64,000 bases of DNA from Saccharolobus caldissimus. GTDB taxonomy: Archaea > Thermoproteota > Thermoprotei_A > Sulfolobales > Sulfolobaceae. The notes under the pieces were generated by a model that did not search any database, was not told where the DNA came from, and saw only the letters and a program-made list of their open reading frames with translations. Position numbers and translations under genes: made by a program. Below, piece by piece: positions 46,124 to 57,935 of this stretch (positions within the stretch are counted from its first letter, which is position 1; each line of letters begins with the position of its first letter). The stretch is from assembly GCF_020886315.1 (NCBI RefSeq), contig NZ_AP025226.1, positions 248,001 to 312,000 on the forward strand, given 5' to 3'.

Positions 46124-46162
46124 AATAGTCAACTTTTTAAATACTTTAAAGAATATAAATTT
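46124..46162. promoter_or_regulatory. Overlapping divergent promoter
   Basis: Only 39 bp separate the two start codons. CTTTTTAAA (46133-46141) lies 22-30 nt before the cupin ATG on the + strand; CTTTAAAGT (complement of 46143-46151) lies 20-28 nt before the Cys-rich ATG on the minus strand. Both genes would be leaderless, and the two preinitiation complexes would collide. Confidence 0.55.
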
Positions 46163-46702
46163 ATGCAAAGGTTGGAAAGAGTCGATAAGCAAGATGATTT
46201 AAGAAAAGATATAATGGAGTTAATTAAAGACATTGAAGAGGATGATTTAAAAGTAGTTGCATTTATGGAATATATGACGCCTCCTAAGAAAGTAGAGCCA
46301 AAAATAATAAAATTTGCTAAAATACTACCTTTATTGCAAAAAATAGCTGAATTGGGAAAAATAGAGAAGGGGGTGGCTAAAGTTATGTTTTATTCTCCAT
46401 CAACGTGTAGAAATAGAGGGCTTACTCCAGTTATGATGGCTGGGTTTCAACTAATTAAGCCTAAAATCTCAACAAAACCACATTCTCATAATATGTCCTC
46501 TATTTATTTTGTGTTTAAGGGAAAAGGATATTCAATTGTGGGTAATAAAAAACTTGAATGGGAAGAAGGTGATGTTTTCGTAGTTCCTGCCAATGAAGTA
46601 CATTATCACGTCAATTTAGGAGAAGAAGATGCCATACTCTTTGATGTTACCGATTCTGGATTATTGGAGAGCCTAGGTATATTAGAGTTTAGAGAGGAGT
46701 AA
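46163..46702 (+). CDS. Cupin-domain protein
   Basis: 179 aa. The N-terminal about 85 residues are helical. A single cupin follows: [23 protein letters not shown] (motif 1 with two His) and [20 protein letters not shown] (motif 2 with His). It may be a metal-dependent dioxygenase or isomerase or a sugar-binding protein; substrate unknown. The leaderless ATG shares a divergent promoter with the Cys-rich gene. Confidence 0.78.
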   Translation: MQRLERVDKQDDLRKDIMELIKDIEEDDLKVVAFMEYMTPPKKVEPKIIKFAKILPLLQKIAELGKIEKGVAKVMFYSPSTCRNRGLTPVMMAGFQLIKPKISTKPHSHNMSSIYFVFKGKGYSIVGNKKLEWEEGDVFVVPANEVHYHVNLGEEDAILFDVTDSGLLESLGILEFREE

Positions 46703-46722
46703 GAATTATTTTAAAAATAAAA

Positions 46723-47673
<951 letters not shown>

Positions 47674-47957
47674 ATGTATAAACTTGTTTAAGAAGTATAA
47701 GTATGTTTCTACAATATAAAACGATGTATTTGATTATATATAAATCTAAAATATGGACTTAATATTGATCTTTAGTAAGAACAATTTAAATGTTTATGAT
47801 GAATTAGCATTACTAATTTGTATAATATTACTATTTTTGAAGATTAATATTTTTAATCGTGTTATTTAAGAGTAATAAAGGTATGAAAACATTAATTTAA
47901 TCTCTTATTTAGTTGAAAGGCGATAGAGTTAAAAATTTGAATAAATGTCACATAACT

Positions 47958-48551
47958 ATGCTTGCCGAAGAAATTAAGGAGTATCTAAATTCAGTTAATC
48001 AATCTCTTCAAGAGAGATTTGAAAATAGAGAGAAATTATTATTACTAGCTAGAGAAGTAATAAGATATTGTGGTGAAACTATATCACTATCTCATAGGGG
48101 AAAGAAAGAGGAAGCGTTAAAGAAATATGAAATGGCATTAGAAAAAGTTGAACAAGTACGTAATATAATAAAAAACTTTCCAGAACTCTTATATGGAGAT
48201 GTTGGTGTTGCATTTCAAGAATTAGCAGAGGCTTCAGTGATAATTTCATTATATTTTAACGTAAAATTGAAATTAGCAAATGATTTAGGTATTCCGGATA
48301 CATATTATATAACTGGAATAGCTGATGCAATAGGCGAAATGAGGAGAAGAGTTCTAGAATTATTAAAGAAGAATAATATAGAAGAAGCTGAGAAAACATA
48401 CGAACTTATGGAAGAGTTATACGAGTTACTATGGGGTTTCGAATATCCAAAATCTTTAGTACCAGGTTTAAGACAGAAAATAGATAACTTAAGAAGACTT
48501 TTAGAGGAAACAAATCATGATATATTTCTAGCTAAGCTCGGTAAATCTTAA
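47958..48551 (+). CDS. Translin/TRAX family ribonuclease subunit
   Basis: About 197 aa, all-helical. [55 protein letters not shown] and [14 protein letters not shown] are translin signatures. Archaeal translins form octameric RNA/ssDNA-binding shells (archaeal C3PO); the Asp/Glu positions decide nuclease activity. ATG 47958 has GTTAAAAATTT at about -26; the TTG at 47913 is an alternative start adding 15 residues. The 3' end overlaps argX by 20 nt. Confidence 0.85.
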   Translation: MLAEEIKEYLNSVNQSLQERFENREKLLLLAREVIRYCGETISLSHRGKKEEALKKYEMALEKVEQVRNIIKNFPELLYGDVGVAFQELAEASVIISLYFNVKLKLANDLGIPDTYYITGIADAIGEMRRRVLELLKKNNIEEAEKTYELMEELYELLWGFEYPKSLVPGLRQKIDNLRRLLEETNHDIFLAKLGKS

Positions 48552-49380
48552 TTATATAATCTATGAGTTTCTCAGCAACATTAATTCCAGTAGCTAACAT
48601 AAATCCTTTAAATTCAGGAACATCATTTAATTCATTTACTACATATCCCTTCATTGGATGTTCTAGGATATCAATGGATACAAATTCTCCTTTTACCACC
48701 TTAGCAGCGTTTATAGCTAATTCCCGTAATTTGTCATCAACTTGAATTGGTGTAGGATTTCCTCCAAGTGCAACATTTGCCCTCCATTCATTGGGTGGGA
48801 TGTTACGCGCATAACATCCTAATAACTCCTCACCTATTACAATGCATCTAATATCTCTATTCTTAAACTTAATGTACTCTTGTATAATATGAACTTTTAA
48901 TGCAGCATTGTTCAGCATTTCTCTATGTTCAATTATAGTTTTTCCTTCATATACATCCCTTATAAGAGATACCATTCTTCCCCAGCTTCCAATTGGAGGC
49001 TTATCTATTAACGGGAATCCCATTTGTTCATATGCTTTCATTACTGCATCTGGTGAGGCTGCAATTATTGAGTCTGGAATCGGAATTGAATTTTTAAATA
49101 ATTTTGAATAAGTAAGAATTTTATCTCCGCATATGCTTATCGCTTCAGTAGAGTTTATTGTATGAACTCCAGAAGCCTCTAATACTGCAGAGGAATATAA
49201 TGCTCTATACATGCTAACTGGTCTAATTATGCCTATATCATATTTCCCAAGAGCTTTATTAAATGGTATAGGCTCTTGACCCACGTTAATTACGTCGTAA
49301 TCTACGTTTCTATCATTTAATGCCTTTATAAGTAGTTTCTCCTCTTGTCTTATTATATCTACTACTAGAGCTATTTTCAA
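48532..49380 (-). CDS. argX: Glutamate--LysW ligase ArgX (RimK/LysX-type ATP-grasp)
   Basis: 282 aa ATP-grasp ligase ([46 protein letters not shown]). In Sulfolobales ArgX attaches glutamate to the carrier LysW to start arginine synthesis, and LysX does so with 2-aminoadipate for lysine. Location at the end of the arg/car operon favours ArgX. I place the start at TTG 49380, one base after the carB stop, because GGAGGAGG at the end of carB is then about 9 nt upstream and the protein begins exactly at the family start; the in-frame ATGs lie inside carB. Confidence 0.87.
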   Translation of the reverse strand: MKIALVVDIIRQEEKLLIKALNDRNVDYDVINVGQEPIPFNKALGKYDIGIIRPVSMYRALYSSAVLEASGVHTINSTEAISICGDKILTYSKLFKNSIPIPDSIIAASPDAVMKAYEQMGFPLIDKPPIGSWGRMVSLIRDVYEGKTIIEHREMLNNAALKVHIIQEYIKFKNRDIRCIVIGEELLGCYARNIPPNEWRANVALGGNPTPIQVDDKLRELAINAAKVVKGEFVSIDILEHPMKGYVVNELNDVPEFKGFMLATGINVAEKLIDYIIKIYRA

Positions 49381-49381
49381 C

Positions 49382-52300
49382 TTATATTCCTCCTCCATAC
49401 TCAGAAATTTCATAAAAAGTTAGGGAATCAGATTCTAGTAAAGCTTTAGAAATTTCCTCTCCTAATCTGCCATTTAATATTAAAGGTATGTTATAATCAA
49501 CCGCTAATCTCCTTATATTGTAATCTATTTTCTTTAAATATCCATCAGTAACTATTATTTCTATTTTTTTACCTCTTACTAATTCTTCAGCTTTTTCTTT
49601 ATTTATGATCTCAGCCCCGTTTATGTAAACTTCCGATAAGGTATAAACTAGTAAGCCATATTTGCTTAAATTCCTTACCGTATTTTCAAGATACTTGATA
49701 TTCTTCTCACCATATACTAAAGCAATACCATTTTTGTTTGGAATTCTATTTGGCAAAGTTGAGAGCCAACTCTTAAGTAATGCATCGTAAAACGTTATGC
49801 CAAATGACGCAGCCTCACCAGTACTCTTCATCTCCGGTCCTAAGAATGGATACGCTCCTCTTAATTGAGCCCAAGAGAATTGGGCACTCTTTACTGCCCA
49901 ATATTTTGAAGGAGGTTCATAATATTCCTCAGAAAATGGTAATCCCTCAAAAATAGCCCTCATTGCTTCTGCGATTAAGTTTATTCCCTTTGCTTTACTG
50001 CTAAATGGCATAGATCTACTCGCCCTAAGGTTTAATTCTATTATGTAAGGTATCCCATCCTTTATTACAAATTGTACGTTAAAAGGACCTCTAATGTTAA
50101 GTTCGCTTGCAAGACTTACTACGTAATTTCTCATTTTACTTAATTCATTATTAGTTAACTTTCTGTTAGGGATTGACATTGTAGCATCTCCACTATGAAC
50201 CCCAGCTTCTTCTATATGTTCTAATGTTACCCCAAGCACTTTCTTTCCGTCAGATACTCCATCAATTTCCACCTCTATAGCATCTTCTATATACTTAGAT
50301 ACAACAATTGGATATTTAGGTGAAATCTCAGTAGCTCTCCTTATATACTCATATAATTCCTCTTCAGTATACGCTATTTTCATGGAGGATCCACTTAAGA
50401 CATAACTTGGTCTAACTAGGACAGGAAATCCTACCTCATTAACGAATTTTCTTATCTCGTTCAAAGATGTTGCAGAAATCCACTGAGGTTGAGGTATATT
50501 TAATTTATCTAATAACTTTGAGAATTTTTCCCTATTCTCTGCAGTATCTACACTATTGCCAGAGGTTCCCAATAATCTTATTCCCCTCTCCTCTAACTCC
50601 TTAGCTATGTTGTTACCTATTTGACCGCCAGAGAAAGTCGCTACATATCTAAATCTCTCCTTTTTAATCAGATCAATAATTCTCTCTACGGATATTTCAT
50701 CGAAATATAACTTTTTGGCAACATCCCAATCAGTGGATACGGTCTCTGGATTGTAATTAATAACAGCTACATCGTCAAAATATTTCATTGCAGCTTCCAT
50801 TAGCGATACTACACTCCAGTCGAATTCCACTGAAACTCCTATTCTAAATCCGCCAGCTCCTACAATTAACAATTTGTTTCCAGACGAAAATTCTATATCA
50901 TCTTGTGTTCCATTGTAAGTAAGATACATGTAATTTGTTACAGCAGGCCACTCTCCAGCTAATGTGTCTATAAGTTTTACCACAGGAATTACATTATTTT
51001 GTTCTCTTAATTTTTCTATATATTCGACGGAAGTGTTCAAAGCCTTAGCTATCTGCTCATCACTAAAACCAAGTCTTTTAGCCATCTTTAATGTTTCAGT
51101 ATCAATCTTTTTTGAGGTTTTAATATTCTCATAAAACTCTACTAAATTCCTAATTTTATTTAAGAAGAATTTATTAATACCAGTAGCTTCGTATACCTCG
51201 TCTACAGTAGCCCCTTCTTTAAACGCCTTAGCCGCATAAAGGAACCAGTAGGGTCTTCTCTCTTTCAAGTACTTTAAAGCCTCCTCTTTGCTTATTTTTG
51301 AATTATATATTTTACCTCCTACCAAACCAGGTTCTCCAATATCCAGCATTCTTATAGCCTTCTGTAAGCTCTCCTCAAACGTTCTTCCTATGCTCATTAC
51401 TTCGCCTACGCTCATCATTTCAGTACCTAATGACTGGTCTACGTTCTCAAATTTGTTTAAATCCCATCTAGGAATTTTTATTACTATATAATCTAAACTA
51501 GGTTCAAAACATGCACAAGTCCTCCCAGACACCTTATTTATAACTTCGTAAAGCTCATATCCTAGTGCCAATTTAGCAGCTACATATGCTAATGGATAGC
51601 CAGTAGCCTTACTTGCTAAAGCACTTGATCTCGACATTCTTGGATTAGTTTCTATTATATAGTATTCATAAGCTTTAGGATTTAGGGCAAATTGAACGTT
51701 ACATTCTCCGATTAGGTCAATTGATCTAGCTACTTCTATAGCTAAACTTCTCATATTTTGATATTCTAAATTATCTAATGTTTGACAAGGTGCAACTACT
51801 GTAGATTCGCCAGTATGAACTCCCATGGGGTCTAAATTCTCAATACACGCTATAACTGCAGAGTTGCCTTTCTTATCTCTCATTACTTCGTATTCTAATT
51901 CTATCCAATGGTGTAGGTATTTTTCTATCAGAACTTCACCTATATAACTTTGTGATAACGCTCTTCTAATATTTCTCTTTAAATCATCTTCAGTCCAGGC
52001 TATCATAGAACCTCTTCCTCCTAGGTTAAAGCTAACTCTAACCATTACAGGATATCCTATAATCTTCGCGTTTTTAATCGCCTCTTCTTCACTTCTAGCT
52101 GATAAACTTGGGGGTACTGGCAAGTTATTTTCTATCATTGTCTCTCTAAACTTCTCTCTACTCAGTGCTTTTTCTATACCTTCAATCGGTGTTCCTAATA
52201 CTTTTACATCATACTTTTGTAATATCCCTTTTTTATACAAATCTACTCCGACATTTAATGCACTCTGCCCTCCAAACCCTATCATTATCCCATCAGGTCT

Positions 52301-52537
52301 TTCTCTTTCTATAACCTTTTCTACAGCCCACCACACTACTGGCAACATATATAATTTGTCAGCGAATTTCCTACTAGTCTGGACTGTAGCTACGTTAGAA
52401 TTTACTAATATTGTCTCTATTCCTTCCTCCTTTAACGCTTTTAATGCCTGACTACCACTGTAATCGAATTCAGCTGCTTCTGCTATTTTTATGGGACCAG
52501 ATCCGACTACTAAAACTTTCTTTAAAGTTTCCCTCAT
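49382..52537 (-). CDS. carB: Carbamoyl-phosphate synthase large subunit
   Basis: 1051 aa, full length. Two ATP-grasp halves (about 1-400 and 545-930) with oligomerisation and allosteric regions between and after ([68 protein letters not shown]). It makes carbamoyl phosphate for arginine and pyrimidines. The start overlaps carA by 4 nt, and the last codons carry the SD for argX. Confidence 0.97.
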   Translation of the reverse strand: MRETLKKVLVVGSGPIKIAEAAEFDYSGSQALKALKEEGIETILVNSNVATVQTSRKFADKLYMLPVVWWAVEKVIERERPDGIMIGFGGQSALNVGVDLYKKGILQKYDVKVLGTPIEGIEKALSREKFRETMIENNLPVPPSLSARSEEEAIKNAKIIGYPVMVRVSFNLGGRGSMIAWTEDDLKRNIRRALSQSYIGEVLIEKYLHHWIELEYEVMRDKKGNSAVIACIENLDPMGVHTGESTVVAPCQTLDNLEYQNMRSLAIEVARSIDLIGECNVQFALNPKAYEYYIIETNPRMSRSSALASKATGYPLAYVAAKLALGYELYEVINKVSGRTCACFEPSLDYIVIKIPRWDLNKFENVDQSLGTEMMSVGEVMSIGRTFEESLQKAIRMLDIGEPGLVGGKIYNSKISKEEALKYLKERRPYWFLYAAKAFKEGATVDEVYEATGINKFFLNKIRNLVEFYENIKTSKKIDTETLKMAKRLGFSDEQIAKALNTSVEYIEKLREQNNVIPVVKLIDTLAGEWPAVTNYMYLTYNGTQDDIEFSSGNKLLIVGAGGFRIGVSVEFDWSVVSLMEAAMKYFDDVAVINYNPETVSTDWDVAKKLYFDEISVERIIDLIKKERFRYVATFSGGQIGNNIAKELEERGIRLLGTSGNSVDTAENREKFSKLLDKLNIPQPQWISATSLNEIRKFVNEVGFPVLVRPSYVLSGSSMKIAYTEEELYEYIRRATEISPKYPIVVSKYIEDAIEVEIDGVSDGKKVLGVTLEHIEEAGVHSGDATMSIPNRKLTNNELSKMRNYVVSLASELNIRGPFNVQFVIKDGIPYIIELNLRASRSMPFSSKAKGINLIAEAMRAIFEGLPFSEEYYEPPSKYWAVKSAQFSWAQLRGAYPFLGPEMKSTGEAASFGITFYDALLKSWLSTLPNRIPNKNGIALVYGEKNIKYLENTVRNLSKYGLLVYTLSEVYINGAEIINKEKAEELVRGKKIEIIVTDGYLKKIDYNIRRLAVDYNIPLILNGRLGEEISKALLESDSLTFYEISEYGGGI

Positions 52538-53637
52538 TTTCTAATCACCATATTCTTAAATTTATCAAATACCCATGTAACATCCCAAGGTCCTGGTCTA
52601 GCTTCTGGGTGAAATTGAGTAGTAATAATAGGCAGTTTTTCATGAATTAAACCCTCTATTGTACCATCATCTGGATTATAGAACCACACCTTAGTATTCG
52701 GAGGAATATCAGATCTATCTATAATTCCATATCCGTGGTTATGAGTAGTAATGTAACATTTACCAGAACTCACTTCAATAACTGGCTTATTTATTGCTCT
52801 ATGCCCGAATTTCATTTTTCTAATCTTGCCCCCTAGAGCTAATGTAGCTATTTGATGTCCTAGGCAAATACCTAATATAGGGATTTTGTATTCAATTAAT
52901 TCTGAAAATGTTTTAATTTGCGCTGATAACAAATTGGGATTTCCTGGACCATTGCTAAATACAATTCCTTTAGGATCGAATTGTATTATCTCATCTGCTG
53001 TGTAATCACAAGGAACTCTAACTATTGAGAAACCTCTCTGATATAGTGCATATAATATACCGTGTTTTATCCCACAATCTATTACTACTATAAGTTCACC
53101 ATTATTTGGATGAAATATAGGAGACTTAGGTGAAGTAAATTTAGTGAAATCTATTTCATCATACTTCTTCTCTAAATATTTTCTTGGATTATCAATCTCT
53201 TGCTTAGAGGCAATAATACCCATCATAGTTCCAAATGTTCTTATTTTCTTTACTAACATTCTAGTATCTACGCCAAATACTCCTGGAATGTTCTCTGATT
53301 TTAGCCATTCATCAAGCGACATTGTTGAGTTCCATTTAATGGGTTCCGTGTGTTCAGTTACTACTAATCCCTCAACTTGAATTCTTTCTGATTCAAAATT
53401 AGTTAATATCCCTTGTTGATATTCTTTCTTAGGAATACCGTAATTACCTACTAAAGGATGAGTTATAATTAATATCTGCCCTTTATATGAAGGATCGGTC
53501 AAACTTTCCACGTATCCATTCATTGCGGTAGTAAATACTATTTCTCCTACTCTAATTCCCTTAGCTCCAAATCCATATCCTTCAATTAACGTTCCATCTT
53601 CTAAGTAAAGGTAACCTTTCTCACTCTTCAATTCCAT
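52534..53637 (-). CDS. carA: Carbamoyl-phosphate synthase small subunit
   Basis: 367 aa. The N-terminal CarA domain ([36 protein letters not shown]) is followed by a class I amidotransferase with [15 protein letters not shown] (nucleophile Cys near residue 255) and [12 protein letters not shown] (His/Glu). It supplies ammonia to CarB. It overlaps argH by 17 nt upstream and carB by 4 nt downstream. Confidence 0.97.
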   Translation of the reverse strand: MELKSEKGYLYLEDGTLIEGYGFGAKGIRVGEIVFTTAMNGYVESLTDPSYKGQILIITHPLVGNYGIPKKEYQQGILTNFESERIQVEGLVVTEHTEPIKWNSTMSLDEWLKSENIPGVFGVDTRMLVKKIRTFGTMMGIIASKQEIDNPRKYLEKKYDEIDFTKFTSPKSPIFHPNNGELIVVIDCGIKHGILYALYQRGFSIVRVPCDYTADEIIQFDPKGIVFSNGPGNPNLLSAQIKTFSELIEYKIPILGICLGHQIATLALGGKIRKMKFGHRAINKPVIEVSSGKCYITTHNHGYGIIDRSDIPPNTKVWFYNPDDGTIEGLIHEKLPIITTQFHPEARPGPWDVTWVFDKFKNMVIRK

Positions 53638-54955
53638 TTTCTATCACCTCTAATTCTCCCATTTTTGATATTATTTCTAATCTATATTCTTCAATTCTTC
53701 TAATGTCATCCCTTAATTTTTCCTCCCTTATTTTTATCAGATTTCCCATTAAATCAAAATTAGGAGATCCTATTACTGCCTTCATCTTAATTGAATCTTC
53801 TACTTTTAAAGTTGTCTCATATTGACCCTCTCTTATTCTCTTCGCAATTTCAAAATAAGCAGATCTATATGGTATTTTGTTATTTATTGAAATTAATTCA
53901 GCATCATCTGTAGCTAGGCTACACTTATCTATCTCTACCTTATTTACAACAATATTATTGAATAACGAATATAAGATGTTTAAGGAGGATTTAACATAAC
54001 TTGTCACTAGCCAGTAATATTTGTTCATTTCTTGTAAATCTAAATTATAACCAAATGGCAAACTTTTATAAATTGAGAGTATAGAAGTTAAAAATCCTAT
54101 AATCTCACCTGCTTTTGCCCTTAATATCTCCATTGTAACTGGATTCCTTTTCTGAGGCATTAAGCTACTTGTACTGACATGAGAATCTGGCAAGGTGATC
54201 AGTTTAATTGACGAGAAAAATATCATGTCTTCAGCAATCCTACTTAAGCTTACCATTAATGTTACAAGTTCCGCAATTGCTGAAATTAAATCGGCTCTCG
54301 ATGATGTTGCAGATATAGTATTATAAATAATTCCGTCGAAGCCAAGCAGTTCGGACTCTTTTACTCTATCAATTTTAATATTGGAACCTACTATTGCTCC
54401 AGCCCCTAAAGGCGATTTATTTATTTGTTTTAATGCAGAGAATATCATTTCCCATCTAGATGAAAGTTCTTCCTCAATATACGTTAAGTAATGAGCGAAG
54501 GTAGTCGGTTGAGCTAGTTGTAAATGTGTATATGATGGAAATATTGTCGTTATGTGCTCTTTTGCCTTATGTAATAGTAATTCTCTCATTTTATTAATAT
54601 CATTTAAGATATCTATTAATTCATTTCTAAGTTTTAACCTTAGCGCAGTTGCAACGTGATCATTTCTGCTCCTACCTAGGCCTATCCATCCGGCATCTTC
54701 TCCTACTTTCTTCAAAAGGAAGTCTTCTAAGGCTTCGTGAACATCCTCGTACCCTTCTTCTACTTCTTTAAAGTCCTTCAAGGCTATGAGTAATTTTTTT
54801 GCTATTTCTTTGTTTATATAGCCACTCAAATATAAACTTATTATATGAGCTTTCATAGTTAATTTTACTTCATCAATTATAAATCTATCACTATCCAAAG
54901 AGGAGGTAAAATTAATTACCTCATCTTTTTGAGATCCCCAACTTCTATATAGCAT
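53621..54955 (-). CDS. argH: Argininosuccinate lyase
   Basis: 444 aa of the fumarase/aspartase superfamily. [19 protein letters not shown] (about 268-287) is the signature loop. [35 protein letters not shown] and the [11 protein letters not shown] segment complete the site. It cleaves argininosuccinate to arginine and fumarate. It starts 4 bp after argG and overlaps carA. Confidence 0.97.
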   Translation of the reverse strand: MLYRSWGSQKDEVINFTSSLDSDRFIIDEVKLTMKAHIISLYLSGYINKEIAKKLLIALKDFKEVEEGYEDVHEALEDFLLKKVGEDAGWIGLGRSRNDHVATALRLKLRNELIDILNDINKMRELLLHKAKEHITTIFPSYTHLQLAQPTTFAHYLTYIEEELSSRWEMIFSALKQINKSPLGAGAIVGSNIKIDRVKESELLGFDGIIYNTISATSSRADLISAIAELVTLMVSLSRIAEDMIFFSSIKLITLPDSHVSTSSLMPQKRNPVTMEILRAKAGEIIGFLTSILSIYKSLPFGYNLDLQEMNKYYWLVTSYVKSSLNILYSLFNNIVVNKVEIDKCSLATDDAELISINNKIPYRSAYFEIAKRIREGQYETTLKVEDSIKMKAVIGSPNFDLMGNLIKIREEKLRDDIRRIEEYRLEIISKMGELEVIENGIEE

Positions 54956-54959
54956 CCAT

Positions 54960-56132
54960 TTATCCCCTAACTCGTTTAGCCATTAAGGAATGCATTCCCC
55001 AAATTTCTATGAATCCTCTTGCCATTTCATCTGTTGGATACCAACCCTTATTGTAACTAGCTATTTTTTCTGAATATGGAGAGTATATCGATTTTCTTCC
55101 AATTACCCTTAATGAGCCGTTGAATACTTCGAGTTTTACTTCCCCTTCAATCCACCTGTTCATATCATCGGCAGTTTTATGTAATGTCTCCCTTAGTGGC
55201 TCAAACCATAATCCTTGATATACTAAATCTGCCCATAACTGGTCAACGTACCTTTTAAACCTTAACTCAAAAGGCGTATAAATTGTCTTTTCTAAATCAG
55301 TATGGCTTATTATTAATGCTAAAGCGGCAGGAGCTTCATACACCTCTCTTGATTTAAATCCGACAACCCTATTCTCTATATGTTCTATTCTACCAAAACC
55401 GTGGCTACCCAGTTTTAGATTAAGTAATGCTATTAGTTTACTTAATTCCATTTTTTCTTCATTTATTGAAATAGGCAGACCGTTCTTAAATTGTATAGTA
55501 ATTATTTCTTTATTATGAGTAGTTTGTTTTGTCCATTCAAAAGCGTCCTCTGGGACCTCCACCGAAGGATCAGATATTATATCTCCTTCTATACTTCTTC
55601 CCCATAAATTCTCGTCTATACTATACTTGTTGCTTTCTATTTTTATTGGTATTCCTTTTTCTTTAGCATATTTTATCTCATCTTCTCTGGTCATATTCCA
55701 TATTCTGGCCGGCGCTATTATTTTAGCATCTGGGTACAGTGTTTTTACAGCTAGATCAAATCTTACTTGATCGTTACCTTTTGAAGTAGAACCGTGTGCA
55801 ACTGCATCAGCACTTTCCTTTTTTGCAACCTCTACCACTTTCTCTGCAATTAGTGGTCTTGCTAGGGCAGTTGATAGAGGGTAAACTCCCTCATATAGCC
55901 CGTTCAATTTTATTGCATATGAAATATAGTTATTAGCGAACTCTTCTACTGCGTTTATTGTATAATGTTTCGAGGCTCCTGCTATATATGCTCTTTCCTC
56001 AATTTTTTTAAAGTCTTCTTTTTGTCCTACATCTACAGTAACTGTTATAACATCAGCCTTAAAGGTTTCCTTTAGCCATCTTATGGCAACTGTAGTATCC
56101 AACCCACCCGAGTAAGCTAAGACTATTTTCAT
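54960..56132 (-). CDS. argG: Argininosuccinate synthase
   Basis: 390 aa from ATG 56132. The N-type ATP pyrophosphatase loop [11 protein letters not shown] (residues 6-16) and downstream [13 protein letters not shown] and [27 protein letters not shown] motifs are standard. It joins citrulline and aspartate. The frame is open for 12 more codons upstream, but a TTTTTAAG box at about -27 supports the leaderless ATG 56132. First structural gene of the arg/car run. Confidence 0.96.
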   Translation of the reverse strand: MKIVLAYSGGLDTTVAIRWLKETFKADVITVTVDVGQKEDFKKIEERAYIAGASKHYTINAVEEFANNYISYAIKLNGLYEGVYPLSTALARPLIAEKVVEVAKKESADAVAHGSTSKGNDQVRFDLAVKTLYPDAKIIAPARIWNMTREDEIKYAKEKGIPIKIESNKYSIDENLWGRSIEGDIISDPSVEVPEDAFEWTKQTTHNKEIITIQFKNGLPISINEEKMELSKLIALLNLKLGSHGFGRIEHIENRVVGFKSREVYEAPAALALIISHTDLEKTIYTPFELRFKRYVDQLWADLVYQGLWFEPLRETLHKTADDMNRWIEGEVKLEVFNGSLRVIGRKSIYSPYSEKIASYNKGWYPTDEMARGFIEIWGMHSLMAKRVRG

Positions 56133-56208
56133 TTCATAAATGTCCGTAAATAGCTGGCTTAAAAACAATTGATATAATCAAATTAAGGGTTTCTCTAAAT
56201 ATAGATTG

Positions 56209-56358
56209 TTAAAGGTTTCCTTTAGCTTTTCTCTTTATATAGAAAATGAGCGCTTGTTTAATGAATTCTGTTCTGCTATTTAGTCCAAGTTTTTTAGTAT
56301 AATTATCTATGTCCCTTAGCACATCTTCCCTCAGTCTAACGCTTACAACTTTTCGCAT
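56209..56358 (-). CDS. 49-aa ribbon-helix-helix (CopG/MetJ-type) regulator
   Basis: ATG 56358 to TAA 56209. The product begins MRKVVSVRLREDVLRDIDNY, continues with a helix-turn-helix around LGLNSRTEFIKQAL and ends in a basic tail (KRKAKGNL): the full RHH fold of one beta strand and two helices. GTTTTTATTA at 26-34 nt upstream is a good leaderless promoter. It lies 76 bp before argG on the same strand, so a role as regulator of the arg/car operon is an attractive inference. Confidence 0.75.
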   Translation of the reverse strand: MRKVVSVRLREDVLRDIDNYTKKLGLNSRTEFIKQALIFYIKRKAKGNL

Positions 56359-56450
56359 ATATAACAAACTATCAATCATTAATAAAAACCTAAGTGAGGA
56401 GCAGCACTAAAAAAGTAACAATATCGATGGGGGAATGTACAAAAAACGAA

Positions 56451-56906
56451 TTAACTTACCGAAGTAAATATTACGGCTTTATTTTGTTGCATTTCTTGCT
56501 TTATTTTCTCCAATTTTTTCATCATATTATTTATATTTTCATTTAAAATCTCCTTGTGATATTTTCTGACATGTTCCTCACTATCCTCTTTAGCAATAAT
56601 AATGTTGCAAATTGAACATTCATATGATCCGTCATTTGATTTTTTAACTATAGGCTTTACCTCGTCTGAAATAGCTTTAAGAATGGGTACGAGCTTCTTA
56701 GCCTTAGCTTCACTTCCACTCTTTTCAATAATTCTCTGGGCATATCCACGTAACTGATGTTTAGATATATTATATTTATATGCGACTGTAGCTGGTCCTT
56801 CCCCTTTTACTAAATATTCCTCTAATGCTTCTAATAGATAGTCGCTACCACCTAATATTTTTAAAGCTACATAATTTACCAAAGATTTTATATCTGTTTG
56901 TTTCAT
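56451..56906 (-). CDS. HTH plus C2H2 zinc-finger protein
   Basis: 151 aa. An N-terminal helix-turn-helix-like region (GEGPATVAYKYNISKHQLRGYAQR, about 35-58) is followed by a zinc finger C97-x2-C100-x11-H112-x4-H117 (YECSICN...EEHVRKYH) and a coiled C-terminal helix. C2H2 fingers are uncommon in archaea, and pairing one with HTH suggests a DNA- or RNA-binding regulator. It sits between the purine cluster and the arg regulator, on the same strand. Confidence 0.75.
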   Translation of the reverse strand: MKQTDIKSLVNYVALKILGGSDYLLEALEEYLVKGEGPATVAYKYNISKHQLRGYAQRIIEKSGSEAKAKKLVPILKAISDEVKPIVKKSNDGSYECSICNIIIAKEDSEEHVRKYHKEILNENINNMMKKLEKIKQEMQQNKAVIFTSVS

Positions 56907-56963
56907 ATTGAGGTCACTGGAACCCTCTATATTCTTTAGAGTTTAAAAGGTATACACATAATT

Positions 56964-57935
56964 CTATAAATTAAGAATAACGTTCTTATAGGTTCTTATA
57001 ACTATACCTTGCCCCTCATATACTCTGCCAAGTTCATATACATTTACGTATTTTTCCAATTTACTTTTTACTTCATTAACAAACTCTTCTGAAACAAATA
57101 AGATCATTCCTATACCCATATTGAAAACTTTATACATTTCCTCATGAGGTACGCCAGCTTTCTCAATTAATTTAAAAACTTCGGGGGGCTCCGGCATATT
57201 TAAAATCAGTCTATAACTAGTAAGTCTTTTAAGCTTAGTAAAAGCCCCCCCAGTTATATGAGCTATTCCTTTAACCATATCCATAACTTCTAATACAGGC
57301 TTAACATATATCTTAGTTGGAGCGAGTAATTCCTCCTTATACTCATCTAAGCGAATCTTACCCTCATTAATTAATTTCCTAACCAATGAGTACCCATTTG
57401 CATGAATTCCATTACTAGCTAATCCTAAAATATAATCACCAGGCCTTATATCAGAGCCAGTTTTCAATTTTTCCACTATCCCTATTGCAGTGCACGATAA
57501 GTCAAATCCCTTAATTACATCAGGCATTATTGCAGTCTCTCCTCCTACAATTTCTACATTAGACTCTATTGCTCCTTCGACTAATCCACTAATTACTTCA
57601 TTTACAATTTCATCCATAGGCTTCTCTAATGCTAAATAATCAACCAATGCAATAGGTCTAGCTCCAACGCATAAAAGATCATTCACATTCATTGCGACAC
57701 AATCAATTCCGACAGGTTTTATTATTCCAGCCCTTAAAGCAAGTAAAGTTTTAGTCCCAACTCCATCTGTGTGAATAGCGACATTTAAATTGCCTATTCT
57801 TATGACTCCAGAATAGTGACCCGCACCTATTAGAGTATTCTTATATGTTAATGATATAATGTTGGAAATAGTTTCATGATATTTCCTTAATTTACCTAAA
57901 TCCACTCCAGCCTTGCTGTATTCTTCACTCACCAT
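56964..57935 (-). CDS. purM: Phosphoribosylformylglycinamidine cyclo-ligase (AIR synthetase)
   Basis: About 323 aa. GAGHYSGVIRIGNLNVAIHTDGVGTKTLLA, GIDCVAMNVNDLLCVGARP, EIVGGETAIMPDV and HITGGAFTKLKRL are PurM signatures. It makes AIR from FGAM. ATG 57935 (MVSEEYSKAGVDL) matches the family; the frame extends 7 residues further into purD, whose 3' end it overlaps. Confidence 0.96.
   Translation of the reverse strand: MVSEEYSKAGVDLGKLRKYHETISNIISLTYKNTLIGAGHYSGVIRIGNLNVAIHTDGVGTKTLLALRAGIIKPVGIDCVAMNVNDLLCVGARPIALVDYLALEKPMDEIVNEVISGLVEGAIESNVEIVGGETAIMPDVIKGFDLSCTAIGIVEKLKTGSDIRPGDYILGLASNGIHANGYSLVRKLINEGKIRLDEYKEELLAPTKIYVKPVLEVMDMVKGIAHITGGAFTKLKRLTSYRLILNMPEPPEVFKLIEKAGVPHEEMYKVFNMGIGMILFVSEEFVNEVKSKLEKYVNVYELGRVYEGQGIVIRTYKNVILNL

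Noticed and set aside
47790-47880. ATGATGA element upstream of the translin gene
   Set aside because: No CTGA box within 40 nt; probably random in AT-rich DNA.
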